This document shows positions 7,071 to 14,773 of a stretch of 64,000 bases of DNA, piece after piece. The DNA comes from Tamaricihabitans halophyticus (GTDB taxonomy: Bacteria; Actinomycetota; Actinomycetes; Mycobacteriales; Pseudonocardiaceae): the NCBI RefSeq assembly GCF_004340875.1, contig NZ_SLXQ01000008.1, positions 124,001-188,000 of the forward strand, in the 5' to 3' direction. The position numbers and the translations under genes are program-made. Below the pieces are notes generated by a model. It was given only the letters and a program-made list of their open reading frames with translations, ran no database searches and was not told where the DNA came from. Within the stretch, counting starts at the first letter, position 1; every line of letters starts with the position of its first letter.

Positions 7071-9102
7071 CGAAGACGTGAATGCGGATGTTCTGCCATT
7101 CGTCGATGACCGCGGGGGTGTTGGGTGGGATGACCGTCGTGGAGTCGAGCTGTTCCAGGATGGCCGGGCCGAGAATGCGGGTGCCGGCCGCCAGCGTGGC
7201 GCGGTCGTATACCGGGGTGTCCACCCTGGCGCCGAGCTCGTCGAAGTAGGTACGCCGGTGCCCGGTTGGCTCTGGCGGGTCCTGTTCGCGTAGTTCCTGC
7301 CGGGGAAACTGGGGCTTTGGCGTCGCACCGGTTGCCCGCAGGGCGAGCTGGTACAGCTCAACCGGGGTGTCATCACGGCGGAACGAGTACTCGCGTTCGT
7401 GTTCCTCGTGGAAGTGCTCGACCGCGGCGCTCAACGCGTCCGGTCCCGGTGAGATCGGCACGCTCAGCGAGCGCCACTGTCCGGCGTAGCGCATGCTGAT
7501 CGAACGTTCCAGCACCATATCGGCATCCGCCACACCTTCGCGGCGCAACCTGTGCGTGGCCTCGGTTTCCAGCTTGCCGAACTCGGCGGTCAACCGGTCG
7601 GTGTCCGCGACCGACGCCTCGGTCTGGTACATGGCGGTCAGGTCGTGCCGGATATCCACCAGCAGGCAGCCCTGCGCGGAGGTGATACCCGGATGCGGCG
7701 GGACCACGACGACGGGGATCGACAGCTCCTTCGCCAACGCCGCACCGTGCAGGCCGCCGGCGCCGCCGAAGACGACGAGGGCGAAATCGCGCGGATCGTA
7801 TCCCCGGCGGATCGAGATGAGCCGGACCGCGTCGGCCATGTTCGCGTTCGCGACCTGCAGGATATCGCTGGCCGCCTCGTCCACGTCCAGCCCGAGTGGG
7901 GTGCCTACGCGATCGCTGATGGCGTGCTCGGCCGCCGTGCGATCCAGGGTCATCGCACCGCCGACGAGCTCGGTGCCCAACCGGTCGAGTACCAGGCTCG
8001 CATCGGTGTTCGTGGGTTCCTTACCGCCCAGCCGGTAGCAGGCCGGCCCAGGGTCGGCTCCGGCGGATGCTGGGCCATTGCGCAGCGAGCCGGCCTCGTC
8101 CAGCCAGGCCAGTGAACCACCGCCGGCGCCGATGGTGAGCACCTCGATGCTCGGAAAGCAGATCGGGAAGCCGTACTCCACGTGCCATTCCTTGGTCACC
8201 CGGATCTCGTTGTTGTGCACCAGCGAGATATCCGTGCTCGTGCCACCCATGTCCAGGCCGATCGCGTTGCCGTAGCCGCAGCGCTGGGCGAGATCGCGGA
8301 CGGCGATGGCGCCGGCGGCGATCCCCGAGGCGGCCAGCCGCACGGGGTAGCGCTCGGCCATCCGGGGTGTCATGGATCCGCCGCCGGAATGCAGCAACAG
8401 CAAGTCACCGTCGTAGCCGCCATCGGAAAGCTCGTTTTCCAGCCGGTTCACGTAATCGCTAACCAGCGGTCCGAGCACGGTGTTGGCGACGGTGGTGGAG
8501 AACCGGTCGTACTCGAAGATCTCCGGCAGCACCTCGCTCGAGGTCGAGATGCGCACACCGGGTAGCTCTTCGGTGAGGATCTCCTGCATCCGGCGCTCGT
8601 GCGCGTCGTTCGCGTAGGAGTTGATGAACCCGATGGCGACCGTGCGCACACCCTTGCGGCGGAGCACCCCAGCCAGTCGTCGTGCTTCGTCCTCGTCCAG
8701 CGGGGTGACCACGTCACCGGTGTAGTTGACGCGCTCGGTCACCTCGTACCGATCCCGCCGGCGGATGTACGGACGGCCAACGTCCTGATAGGCGTCCCAG
8801 AGGTCGTCCTTGGTGCCGTTGCGGATCTCCAGCACGTCTCGGAAGCCTCGGGTGGTGACCATCGCCGCGGGTGGGAACCGGCGTGTGATCAGCGCGTTGG
8901 TGGCCACCGTTGTGCCGTGGGAGAACAGAGCGACATCAGTGAGCCGGATTCCCGCGGCGCGCACCCCGTCGAGCACGGCCCGCATTGGATCCTCGGGAGT
9001 CGAGGCGACCTTGGCCACGCTGGTGGTCGCGGTCTCGGTATTGAACACGCATACATCGGTAAACGTTCCGCCAACGTCCACCGCTACCCGGAGTTCTCGC
9101 AC
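7057..9102 (-). CDS. hyuA: Hydantoinase A / oxoprolinase family subunit (HyuA)
   Basis: 681-aa ATP-binding partner of HyuB. N terminus RELRVAVDVGGTFTDVCVF holds the actin/ASKHA-type phosphate-binding loop; further hallmarks are FSHGTTVATNALI near residue 75, LDMGGTSTDISLV near 280 and IGAGGGSLAWLD near 310. The frame is open to 9165, but GTG 9102 directly precedes the conserved start and has AGAGGTG six bases upstream, so it is preferred. It is first gene of a minus-strand operon (hyuA, small ORF, hyuB) and divergent from the PucR regulator, which probably controls it. It could act on a hydantoin, N-methylhydantoin or 5-oxoproline; the family alone does not decide. Confidence 0.92.
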   Translation of the reverse strand: MRELRVAVDVGGTFTDVCVFNTETATTSVAKVASTPEDPMRAVLDGVRAAGIRLTDVALFSHGTTVATNALITRRFPPAAMVTTRGFRDVLEIRNGTKDDLWDAYQDVGRPYIRRRDRYEVTERVNYTGDVVTPLDEDEARRLAGVLRRKGVRTVAIGFINSYANDAHERRMQEILTEELPGVRISTSSEVLPEIFEYDRFSTTVANTVLGPLVSDYVNRLENELSDGGYDGDLLLLHSGGGSMTPRMAERYPVRLAASGIAAGAIAVRDLAQRCGYGNAIGLDMGGTSTDISLVHNNEIRVTKEWHVEYGFPICFPSIEVLTIGAGGGSLAWLDEAGSLRNGPASAGADPGPACYRLGGKEPTNTDASLVLDRLGTELVGGAMTLDRTAAEHAISDRVGTPLGLDVDEAASDILQVANANMADAVRLISIRRGYDPRDFALVVFGGAGGLHGAALAKELSIPVVVVPPHPGITSAQGCLLVDIRHDLTAMYQTEASVADTDRLTAEFGKLETEATHRLRREGVADADMVLERSISMRYAGQWRSLSVPISPGPDALSAAVEHFHEEHEREYSFRRDDTPVELYQLALRATGATPKPQFPRQELREQDPPEPTGHRRTYFDELGARVDTPVYDRATLAAGTRILGPAILEQLDSTTVIPPNTPAVIDEWQNIRIHVFEEDQ

Positions 9103-9226
9103 GTCAGCACCTCTTGGTCGGGTTCGATTTCCTGACACTATGAGGCGCCCGTCACATGGCGACAATTGTGTGAAGTGAGAGCATGCGAGCCACGGCTTGT
9201 TCGATCAGACAAGAATCCGAGGTTTC
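9103..9226. promoter_or_regulatory. Divergent hyuA / PucR intergenic region
   Basis: This 124-bp spacer must hold both promoters. Two symmetric elements are visible: ACAATTGT (9162-9169) inside a wider TCACA...TGTGA frame, and CTTGT-N8-ACAAG (9196-9213), which lies just before the PucR start. Either could be the regulator's operator; there is no independent support. Confidence 0.4.
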
Positions 9227-10888
9227 ATGGGCACCGACCACGGGCTGCGCCTGGTGGATCTACTCGCCGCCAGGGAACTCGGCCTACGCATGCTCACCGA
9301 CGCCGACCCGGATACGCCGATCGCTGGCGCGCACGCGATCGAGATCGAGCGGCCGCAGCGCTGGCTCGAGCCCGGCTGGCTGATGTTGACCACCGGATCG
9401 CGATTCAGCGGGCCGGGTTCGGCCGATGAGTCGTTGCGCGCCCTGGTGCGGCAACTGCACGAGGCGGGTATCGCCGGGCTCGCGTTCGGCGTGGGTGTCT
9501 GCCTGCCCGCCGTACCGCGTGCATTGGTGGATGAGGCTCGCCGTCGTGGCTTCCCGGTGCTGTCCGTGCCGCTCGAAGTGCCCTTCCTGCGGATCGAGAG
9601 CTTCGTGCACGAGGCCACCCGCACCTCGGACGTGCGAGCGCTCAAACGCACCGTCAGCTTCCAGGACTATCTGCTTGAGTCGCTCGCCGCCGAACACGCG
9701 GAAGGCGCGCTGGTCGGCAGGCTGGCCGAACTGCTACGCGGCACCGTCGTGCTGTACGACGACGCCGGCACCGTGTTGGCTTCCTCCGGTGTTGGTCCAC
9801 TGCGGCTGATCCGCGACGAGATCATCAGCCACCCGGCCACCGGCCGACGGTTCACCGTCGGCAGGTGGCATGTGCGAACAGATCCGGTGCGGACCGGATA
9901 TCTGCGGCATTGGCTCGCGATCGCCGCGCGCCGCAAGGAGATCTCGGACGAGCTGGCCGATCCAGCGCTGGAGGCCGCCCGCCGACTGGTCGCGATGATC
10001 GTGCGATCCAGGGAAGCGATCAGGGCCGAGGACCGGCTCCGGCGTACCGAACTGGTTCGCATGCTGATCGGCGCGGCGAGCGCGGAGGCCAACTACCTGT
10101 GGGACCGGCTCGCCGCGCACCGATTCCGGCCACACGGGGAAATCCGGCTACTGCTGCTCGCCACGCCCGATATGGCTGAACAGTCAGATCCGCGGCAGGC
10201 TGAACCGCCAGCCACACCCGAGAAACCGGCAAGCGGGGCGCCGCTGGAGCCAGCGGCCCAGTTGGCCAAGGCGGCCGCCGAACTCGACCTACCTCTGGTG
10301 GTCGCGGTGCACGAGGGACGGCTCGTGGCCGTGGTCGAAGCCGGCTGGACACCGCTTTCCCGCTGGCTCGAACGTCTGCCACCCGGAATGTGTTGCGGGG
10401 CAAGTGAGGCCTATACCGATCTGAGCCAGGGCGCCGCGCGGTTCCGGGAGGCCACGCTTGCCTGCACGGCGGCGCTACGCGGTGGCGAGCCCGTGCGACG
10501 CTTCGAGGACGTCGGCCTGGTCGACTGGCTGGTCGCCGGCCGGACCACCAGCCAATCCCGCGACAAGGCCGATCAGGTGCTCGAACCGGTGCTGGACAAC
10601 CCGATGCTCGCCGAGGCGCTGGCCGAGTATTTCCGGAGTGCCTGCGATATCCGGCGGACCGCGCGCCGGCTGGCCCTGCATCCGAACTCGGTGCGCTACC
10701 GGCTGCGCCGAGTCGGCGAGCTGCTCGGCCGGGATCTGCGCGAGCCGGCCACCGTCGCGGAGCTGTACCTTGCCCTGCGGTTGAGTTCGGCCCGCGATCC
10801 CGGCTCGGCTGGCGAGCCTCAGCGGTCTCCGGGGCGGCCATCCGGCCCGGTACCACCAGGCCCGCCGCGGCCCGGTCCAGACCGCTGA
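9227..10888 (+). CDS. PucR-family transcriptional regulator
   Basis: 553 aa. Residues about 5-120 form the PucR N-terminal (purine-catabolism-type) sensory domain (VDLLAARELGLRMLTDADPD; EPGWLMLTTGSRF); a central linker domain follows; the C terminus (about 455-520) is the PucR/CdaR-type helix-turn-helix (DIRRTARRLALHPNSVRYRL). Such proteins usually activate nearby catabolic genes in response to a nitrogen-rich metabolite. ATG 9227 has GAGG just upstream; a TTG at 9197 in the same frame is less likely. The last about 35 residues are Pro/Gly/Arg-rich and overlap the convergent gene by 70 bp. By position it most likely controls hyuA-hyuB and perhaps the nearby amidohydrolases (inference). Confidence 0.9.
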   Translation: MGTDHGLRLVDLLAARELGLRMLTDADPDTPIAGAHAIEIERPQRWLEPGWLMLTTGSRFSGPGSADESLRALVRQLHEAGIAGLAFGVGVCLPAVPRALVDEARRRGFPVLSVPLEVPFLRIESFVHEATRTSDVRALKRTVSFQDYLLESLAAEHAEGALVGRLAELLRGTVVLYDDAGTVLASSGVGPLRLIRDEIISHPATGRRFTVGRWHVRTDPVRTGYLRHWLAIAARRKEISDELADPALEAARRLVAMIVRSREAIRAEDRLRRTELVRMLIGAASAEANYLWDRLAAHRFRPHGEIRLLLLATPDMAEQSDPRQAEPPATPEKPASGAPLEPAAQLAKAAAELDLPLVVAVHEGRLVAVVEAGWTPLSRWLERLPPGMCCGASEAYTDLSQGAARFREATLACTAALRGGEPVRRFEDVGLVDWLVAGRTTSQSRDKADQVLEPVLDNPMLAEALAEYFRSACDIRRTARRLALHPNSVRYRLRRVGELLGRDLREPATVAELYLALRLSSARDPGSAGEPQRSPGRPSGPVPPGPPRPGPDR

Positions 10889-11406
10889 TCGCCGTCTGCG
10901 CCGTCGTCGGTCACCGTGCGGGCGGTCGCGGTCTCGCCGTCGACGTCCGCGACGACCATCACCGAGTCGCCCGTGGACACGTGGGTCGGATCGAACCCGG
11001 CCTCGCCCGATTCATCGATCTGGTAGGTCCGCTGGAAGCCGTCGGCGCTGCGGACCGTGAACTCGGTTGCGGTCAATTCGGTGATCTCCCCGCGTTGCAG
11101 CTGCTCGGTGCGGTACCCGTCAGCATCCGGCACGGTGTATTCCCCGTGTACGGCCGCATCCAACGTCGGGTCGACGTGCTGGGCACCAAGCCGACCACCG
11201 ACCCGTTGTTGCTCAGCTGACGCCGACTCATCCGAGCTGAGGTAGATGATCGTCCCACCGGCGACGGCAATGCCGGCGGCGATGGCGATCGCGGTCAGCG
11301 TTCGGCGGGGCGACCATGGTGGCGGAGCGGTCTCGGTCGGCGCACCCCACGGGCGCGGTTGGTCGGCCCCTGGTTCCTGATCGGTTTGTCCTCGGTTGTC
11401 GGTCAT
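10819..11406 (-). CDS. Small membrane-anchored protein with extracytoplasmic beta-rich domain
   Basis: 195 aa. A Pro-rich cytoplasmic N terminus is followed by one transmembrane segment (about residues 36-58, TLTAIAIAAGIAVAGGTIIY), a short linker, and a domain of about 95 residues (GEITELTATEFTVRSADG... DSVMVVADVDGETATARTV) resembling the OB/SH3-like DUF5666 proteins. It ends in a Gly/Pro/Asp/Arg-rich tail. The start is ATG 11406, four bases after GGAGG; a GTG directly before it is too close. Role unknown; outside the membrane by topology. The 3' end overlaps the PucR gene by 70 bp on the opposite strand. Confidence 0.8.
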   Translation of the reverse strand: MTDNRGQTDQEPGADQPRPWGAPTETAPPPWSPRRTLTAIAIAAGIAVAGGTIIYLSSDESASAEQQRVGGRLGAQHVDPTLDAAVHGEYTVPDADGYRTEQLQRGEITELTATEFTVRSADGFQRTYQIDESGEAGFDPTHVSTGDSVMVVADVDGETATARTVTDDGADGDQRSGPGRGGPGGTGPDGRPGDR

Positions 11407-11580
11407 CACGCCTCCGCTAGCCCAGTCATGGTCGGTATCGAGCGTTCGCGGTGCTGCTGTGTTCCGGCTGTGCCCGTGATGGGCATTGGCTGTGCGTGCT
11501 AACCGGGTGCCGTTCCAGGCGGATCGCGACGAGATGTCACGCGGAGTCAGCCGGCCTCTATGAACACGGCGGGTGGCGAG

Positions 11581-11599
11581 TTAGGTTAGCCTAAGTATA
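11581..11599 (+). promoter_or_regulatory. Iron box (IdeR/DtxR-type operator)
   Basis: TTAGGTTAGCCTAAGTATA matches the 19-bp DtxR/IdeR consensus TTAGGTTAGCCTAACCTAA at 15 positions, including the first 14 without a break. It lies 21 bp before the start of the VOC gene at 11621, a normal position for an iron-dependent repressor. Confidence 0.75.
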
Positions 11600-11620
11600 G
11601 CTGTGTCGCTGGGAGGATCG

Positions 11621-12361
11621 ATGTCAGAGCATTCCGCCGCGTTCGATCATCTGATCCACTGGGTCGACGATCTCGAAGCCGCGAGATCGGCCTACGACGA
11701 GGCTGGCTTCCCGATTCAGGCCACGCTCACGATGCCGGGGTTCCGCAACGCCGCCTGGGGCGTCGATGACGAACGGTATGTGGAGCTTGCCACGGTCGAT
11801 GACTGGGAGGCCGTGGCCAGCTCGAAGTACGCCGCGGGCCTTCAGGTGCTGAGGCCCGCGATCGAGTCGCGCCCCGCCTCGGGCCTGGTGACCTTCGCCG
11901 TCGACGTACCCGACGTGCGGGCCACCGCGGCGAGGCTCCGCGAGGCCGGGCACGACGTGGCCGAGGTCGAGGTGCGCTTCGAGGAACGCAACGCCGGGTT
12001 CGTGGAGGTCTTCGTCCTGGACCTCCCGTCGTACTTTCCCTTCTTCATTAGCTACGACCCGCCGCGCGCCGAGATCGGCCGGATGCGCGCCGAGTACCGG
12101 GCCGCTGAGGGCATCACGTTCGACGGCCGCCCCGAGTTGACCGCGCTCCTGGTGCGCAGCAACGCTCCCGAGGCCGACGCGCGCCGCCTGGCCGAACTGA
12201 CCGGCTGCGATGTTCACGGCTTGACTGTCGCGCTGCCCGGCGCCGAGGTCCGCTTCCAGAAGGGGACACCGGCCGGTCTGTACGGGATCGCGGTACACGG
12301 GCTCGACCCGGCCACCGCGCCCGGTGAGGTAGCCGGAATGACCGTGCACGCTGAGGCGTGA
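11621..12361 (+). CDS. Glyoxalase-like (VOC superfamily) protein under a probable iron box
   Basis: 246 aa. The N terminus FDHLIHWVDDLEAARSAYDE is the usual opening of glyoxalase-like (Glyoxalase_3) proteins, and a second half (about 165-246) resembles a degenerate VOC repeat. The start is ATG 11621 with GGGAGG five bases upstream; the frame is open a few codons further. Its substrate is unknown. The iron box 21 bp upstream suggests that expression rises under iron limitation, so a role in iron or siderophore metabolism, or in iron-linked oxidative stress, is possible but not shown. Confidence 0.82.
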   Translation: MSEHSAAFDHLIHWVDDLEAARSAYDEAGFPIQATLTMPGFRNAAWGVDDERYVELATVDDWEAVASSKYAAGLQVLRPAIESRPASGLVTFAVDVPDVRATAARLREAGHDVAEVEVRFEERNAGFVEVFVLDLPSYFPFFISYDPPRAEIGRMRAEYRAAEGITFDGRPELTALLVRSNAPEADARRLAELTGCDVHGLTVALPGAEVRFQKGTPAGLYGIAVHGLDPATAPGEVAGMTVHAEA

Positions 12362-12449
12362 CCGAGCGCGTCCGCAGCCGGCGGCATCCGGCCGACCTGT
12401 CACGACGTCGGCCAGCCCGCGAACGGCTCGTGCTGGCGCCTTCGTTATC

Positions 12450-12503
12450 CACAGTGAACGCACAGGATCAGCACAGCGTGGACATATCCGGTCAGGTCAT
12501 GAT
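12450..12503 (+). promoter_or_regulatory. Triple 11-bp direct repeat and probable promoter of the response regulator
   Basis: CACAG occurs at 12450, 12461 and 12472, exactly one 11-bp step apart, the spacing used by OmpR/PhoP-type regulators. A weak -10 (CATGAT, 12498-12503) lies 26 bp after the last repeat start and 7 bp before ATG 12510, suggesting leaderless transcription. The same geometry recurs at 14714 and 16641, so autoregulation is likely. Confidence 0.75.
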
Positions 12504-12509
12504 CACCGC

Positions 12510-13247
12510 ATGACATGGGGCAAAGCCGAGCGAGCCGCAGCGCTGCGCCGGCCAGATGGTCAGCCGGTGCGGGTGCTTGTCGTGGACGACGAGCTCACGT
12601 TGACCGAACTGCTGGCCATGGCGCTGCGAATGGAGTCATGGGAGGTCCGCTCCGCCGGCGACGGGGTGAGCGCCGTGCGGATCGCCCGAACATTCCGGCC
12701 GGACGCGGTGGTGCTTGACGTGATGTTGCCCGACCAGTCCGGGCTCGAACTGCTGCGCGCATTGCGCGCCGAGCTTCCCGATTTACCAGTGTTGCTGCTG
12801 ACCGCGAAGGACTCCGTGGAGGATCGGATCGCCGGGCTGACCGCTGGCGGCGATGACTATGTGACCAAGCCGTTCAGCCTGGAAGAGGTGGTGCTTCGGC
12901 TGCGGGCGCTGATGCGCCGGACCGGGATCACCGCCGCCGATGCCGGCGCGTTGCTGGTCGTCGGTGACCTGACGCTCGATGAGGACACCCGCGAGGTACA
13001 TCGGGCCGGCTCTGCGATCCAACTCACCGCGACCGAGTTCGAGCTGTTGCGGTTTCTCATGCGCAACCCCCGGCGCGTGCTCAGCAAAGCACAGATCCTC
13101 GATCGCGTGTGGCGCTACGACTTCGGCGGCCAGGCGAATATCGTCGAGCTCTATATTTCCTACCTGCGCAAGAAGATCGAAGCCGACTGGGCGCCGATGA
13201 TCCACACCAAGCGCGGCGCCGGATATGTGCTCAAGCCGGCGGATTAG
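12510..13247 (+). CDS. OmpR-family response regulator
   Basis: 245 aa. Receiver domain about residues 20-135 with acidic pocket VVDDE, phosphoacceptor Asp in VVLDVMLPD, and the conserved Lys in GGDDYVTKPF; C-terminal winged-helix DNA-binding domain about 150-243 (TATEFELLRFLMRNPRRVLS; YISYLRKKI; TKRGAGYVL). It acts in the cytoplasm as a transcription factor phosphorylated by the histidine kinase encoded next. There is no ribosome-binding site before ATG 12510, in line with a leaderless message. A triple CACAG repeat precedes it and the two glycosyltransferase starts downstream, so it probably binds all three. Confidence 0.95.
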   Translation: MTWGKAERAAALRRPDGQPVRVLVVDDELTLTELLAMALRMESWEVRSAGDGVSAVRIARTFRPDAVVLDVMLPDQSGLELLRALRAELPDLPVLLLTAKDSVEDRIAGLTAGGDDYVTKPFSLEEVVLRLRALMRRTGITAADAGALLVVGDLTLDEDTREVHRAGSAIQLTATEFELLRFLMRNPRRVLSKAQILDRVWRYDFGGQANIVELYISYLRKKIEADWAPMIHTKRGAGYVLKPAD

Positions 13248-14703
13248 GCCACACGCATGGCCATTGCGTACCAAGTTGATCGCCTTGCTGACCAGCCTGC
13301 TCGCCGCGGTCTGCGTGGTGATCGGGGTACTCACCGAAGTGTCCCTACACACCTTTCTGATGCGCCAGCTTGACGAGCAGGTAGCCGGCGCGAGTGAACG
13401 GGCGGCGCGGTTCGCCGGGCCGCACCGGGAATCGCGGACGGCCACGAGCCCGGGAGCGGCCGACCCACTGAACGCGCCAGGGCAGGCAGCCGGAACCCTC
13501 ACCGCGCGGATCATCGAAGACGAAGTGGTAGTGGGCGGACGGTTGTCGGTGGCCGCCGGCGACCGGGAACCGCTCAATTCGGCGCAGCGCGCCGCGGTGC
13601 GCGCGATACCCGCGGATGGCTCGCCACGCACCATTGACCTCGACGAGTTCGGCTCCTACCGGTTGGTGGCCAGGTCCACCGAGCCCGATGAGGTCGTGGT
13701 TACCGGGCTGCCACTGAGTTCGGTCAACGACACGATGATCAATATCGGACTGTTGGTCGCCGGCGTGACCCTTGCCGGTCTGGTAGCGGCGGGCGCCACC
13801 GGTGCCGTCCTGGTCCGGCGTACGCTTCGGCCGCTGGACCGGGTTGCCGCGACGGCAAGCGAAGTGACCCAGCTGCCGCTGGACCGGGGTGAGGTGACGC
13901 TTCCGGTGCGGGTGCCGGATCTAGGCGCCGCACCGAACACCGAAGTGGGCAAGGTGCGCGCGGCGTTGAATCACATGCTCGGACATGTGGCTGGAGCCCT
14001 GGCCGCGCGGCACGCCAGCGAGACCAGGGTCCGGCAGTTCGTCGCGGATGCCAGCCACGAACTGCGCACCCCGCTCGCCGCGATTCGCGGGTACGCCGAG
14101 CTGACCAGGCGAACCCGAACCGAACTGCCGGCGGATGTCGCCTATGCGATGTGCCGGGTGGAATCCGAGGCCGCGCGGATGACCGAGCTGGTGGAGGATC
14201 TGCTGCTGCTGGCCAGATTGGACTCCGGTCGGCCGCTGGCTTCGGCCGAAGTCGAGTTGAGCCGGTTGGTGGCCGACGCGGTCAACGACGCGCATATCGC
14301 CGGGGGCGAGCATCGCTGGCTGCTCGAGCTTCCGCCGGAGCCGGTGACGATGCGCGGTGACTCCGCCCGGCTGCATCAGGTGCTCGCGAACCTGCTTGGC
14401 AACGCGCGAACGCATACCCCGCCTGGCACCACGGTATGTACCACTGTGGACAGATTGGCGGACGAGGTGCTGATCTCGGTTGTCGACAACGGCGGCGGGA
14501 TCGCGGCGGAGTTGCTGCCGAACGTGTTCGAGCGATTCGCGCGCGGCACCTCGTCGCGATCGCGCGGGCAGGGCAGCACCGGGCTCGGGCTGGCGATCGT
14601 GGCGGCGGTGGTCGCCGCGCACCGCGGTTCGGTCGAGGTGGACAGTGCCGAAGGACGCACCGCGTTCCGAGTTCGGCTGCCTACCGGCGACACGGGGCGG
14701 TAG
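13225..14703 (+). CDS. Sensor histidine kinase of the two-component system
   Basis: Up to 492 aa. Two transmembrane segments (about residues 17-40 and 170-195) enclose an extracytoplasmic sensor of about 130 residues. A HAMP linker follows, then the H-box FVADASHELRTPLAAIRGYA, an N-box LLGNARTHTP, and the G-boxes DNGGGI and STGLGLAIV. It should phosphorylate the response regulator encoded just upstream. The start is unclear: ATG 13225 overlaps the regulator by 23 bp, whereas TTG 13264 directly opens the typical LRTKLIALLTSLLA membrane start. The sensor ligand is not readable; the adjacent glycosyltransferases point to an envelope signal. Confidence 0.93.
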   Translation: MCSSRRIRPHAWPLRTKLIALLTSLLAAVCVVIGVLTEVSLHTFLMRQLDEQVAGASERAARFAGPHRESRTATSPGAADPLNAPGQAAGTLTARIIEDEVVVGGRLSVAAGDREPLNSAQRAAVRAIPADGSPRTIDLDEFGSYRLVARSTEPDEVVVTGLPLSSVNDTMINIGLLVAGVTLAGLVAAGATGAVLVRRTLRPLDRVAATASEVTQLPLDRGEVTLPVRVPDLGAAPNTEVGKVRAALNHMLGHVAGALAARHASETRVRQFVADASHELRTPLAAIRGYAELTRRTRTELPADVAYAMCRVESEAARMTELVEDLLLLARLDSGRPLASAEVELSRLVADAVNDAHIAGGEHRWLLELPPEPVTMRGDSARLHQVLANLLGNARTHTPPGTTVCTTVDRLADEVLISVVDNGGGIAAELLPNVFERFARGTSSRSRGQGSTGLGLAIVAAVVAAHRGSVEVDSAEGRTAFRVRLPTGDTGR

Positions 14704-14713
14704 GCAGCGTCGA

Positions 14714-14767
14714 CACAGCCAACGCACAGCGTGGGCACATCGGATACCAAGCCAGACTGGCCAGGCT
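14714..14767 (+). promoter_or_regulatory. Triple 11-bp direct repeat before the first GT39 gene
   Basis: CACAG at 14714 and 14725 and CACAT at 14736 repeat the pattern found upstream of the response regulator. A matching -10 position (CAGGCT, 14762-14767) is 26 bp after the last repeat start and 7 bp before ATG 14774. The identical distance (38 bp from last repeat to ATG) supports a shared activator site. Confidence 0.72.
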
Positions 14768-14773
14768 CGCGGT

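Noticed and set aside
6912-7376. Upstream extension of hyuB (open frame to 7376)
   Set aside because: It overlaps hyuA deeply and has no family match; the strong ribosome-binding site and conserved start at 6911 decide.
9196-9213. CTTGT-N8-ACAAG as a firm PucR operator
   Set aside because: Short arms, single occurrence and no known matching consensus; kept only as a possibility in the intergenic entry.
14480-14773. N-terminal extension of the first GT39 gene
   Set aside because: It overlaps the histidine kinase in another frame; the ATG at 14774 matches the family start and the repeat promoter.
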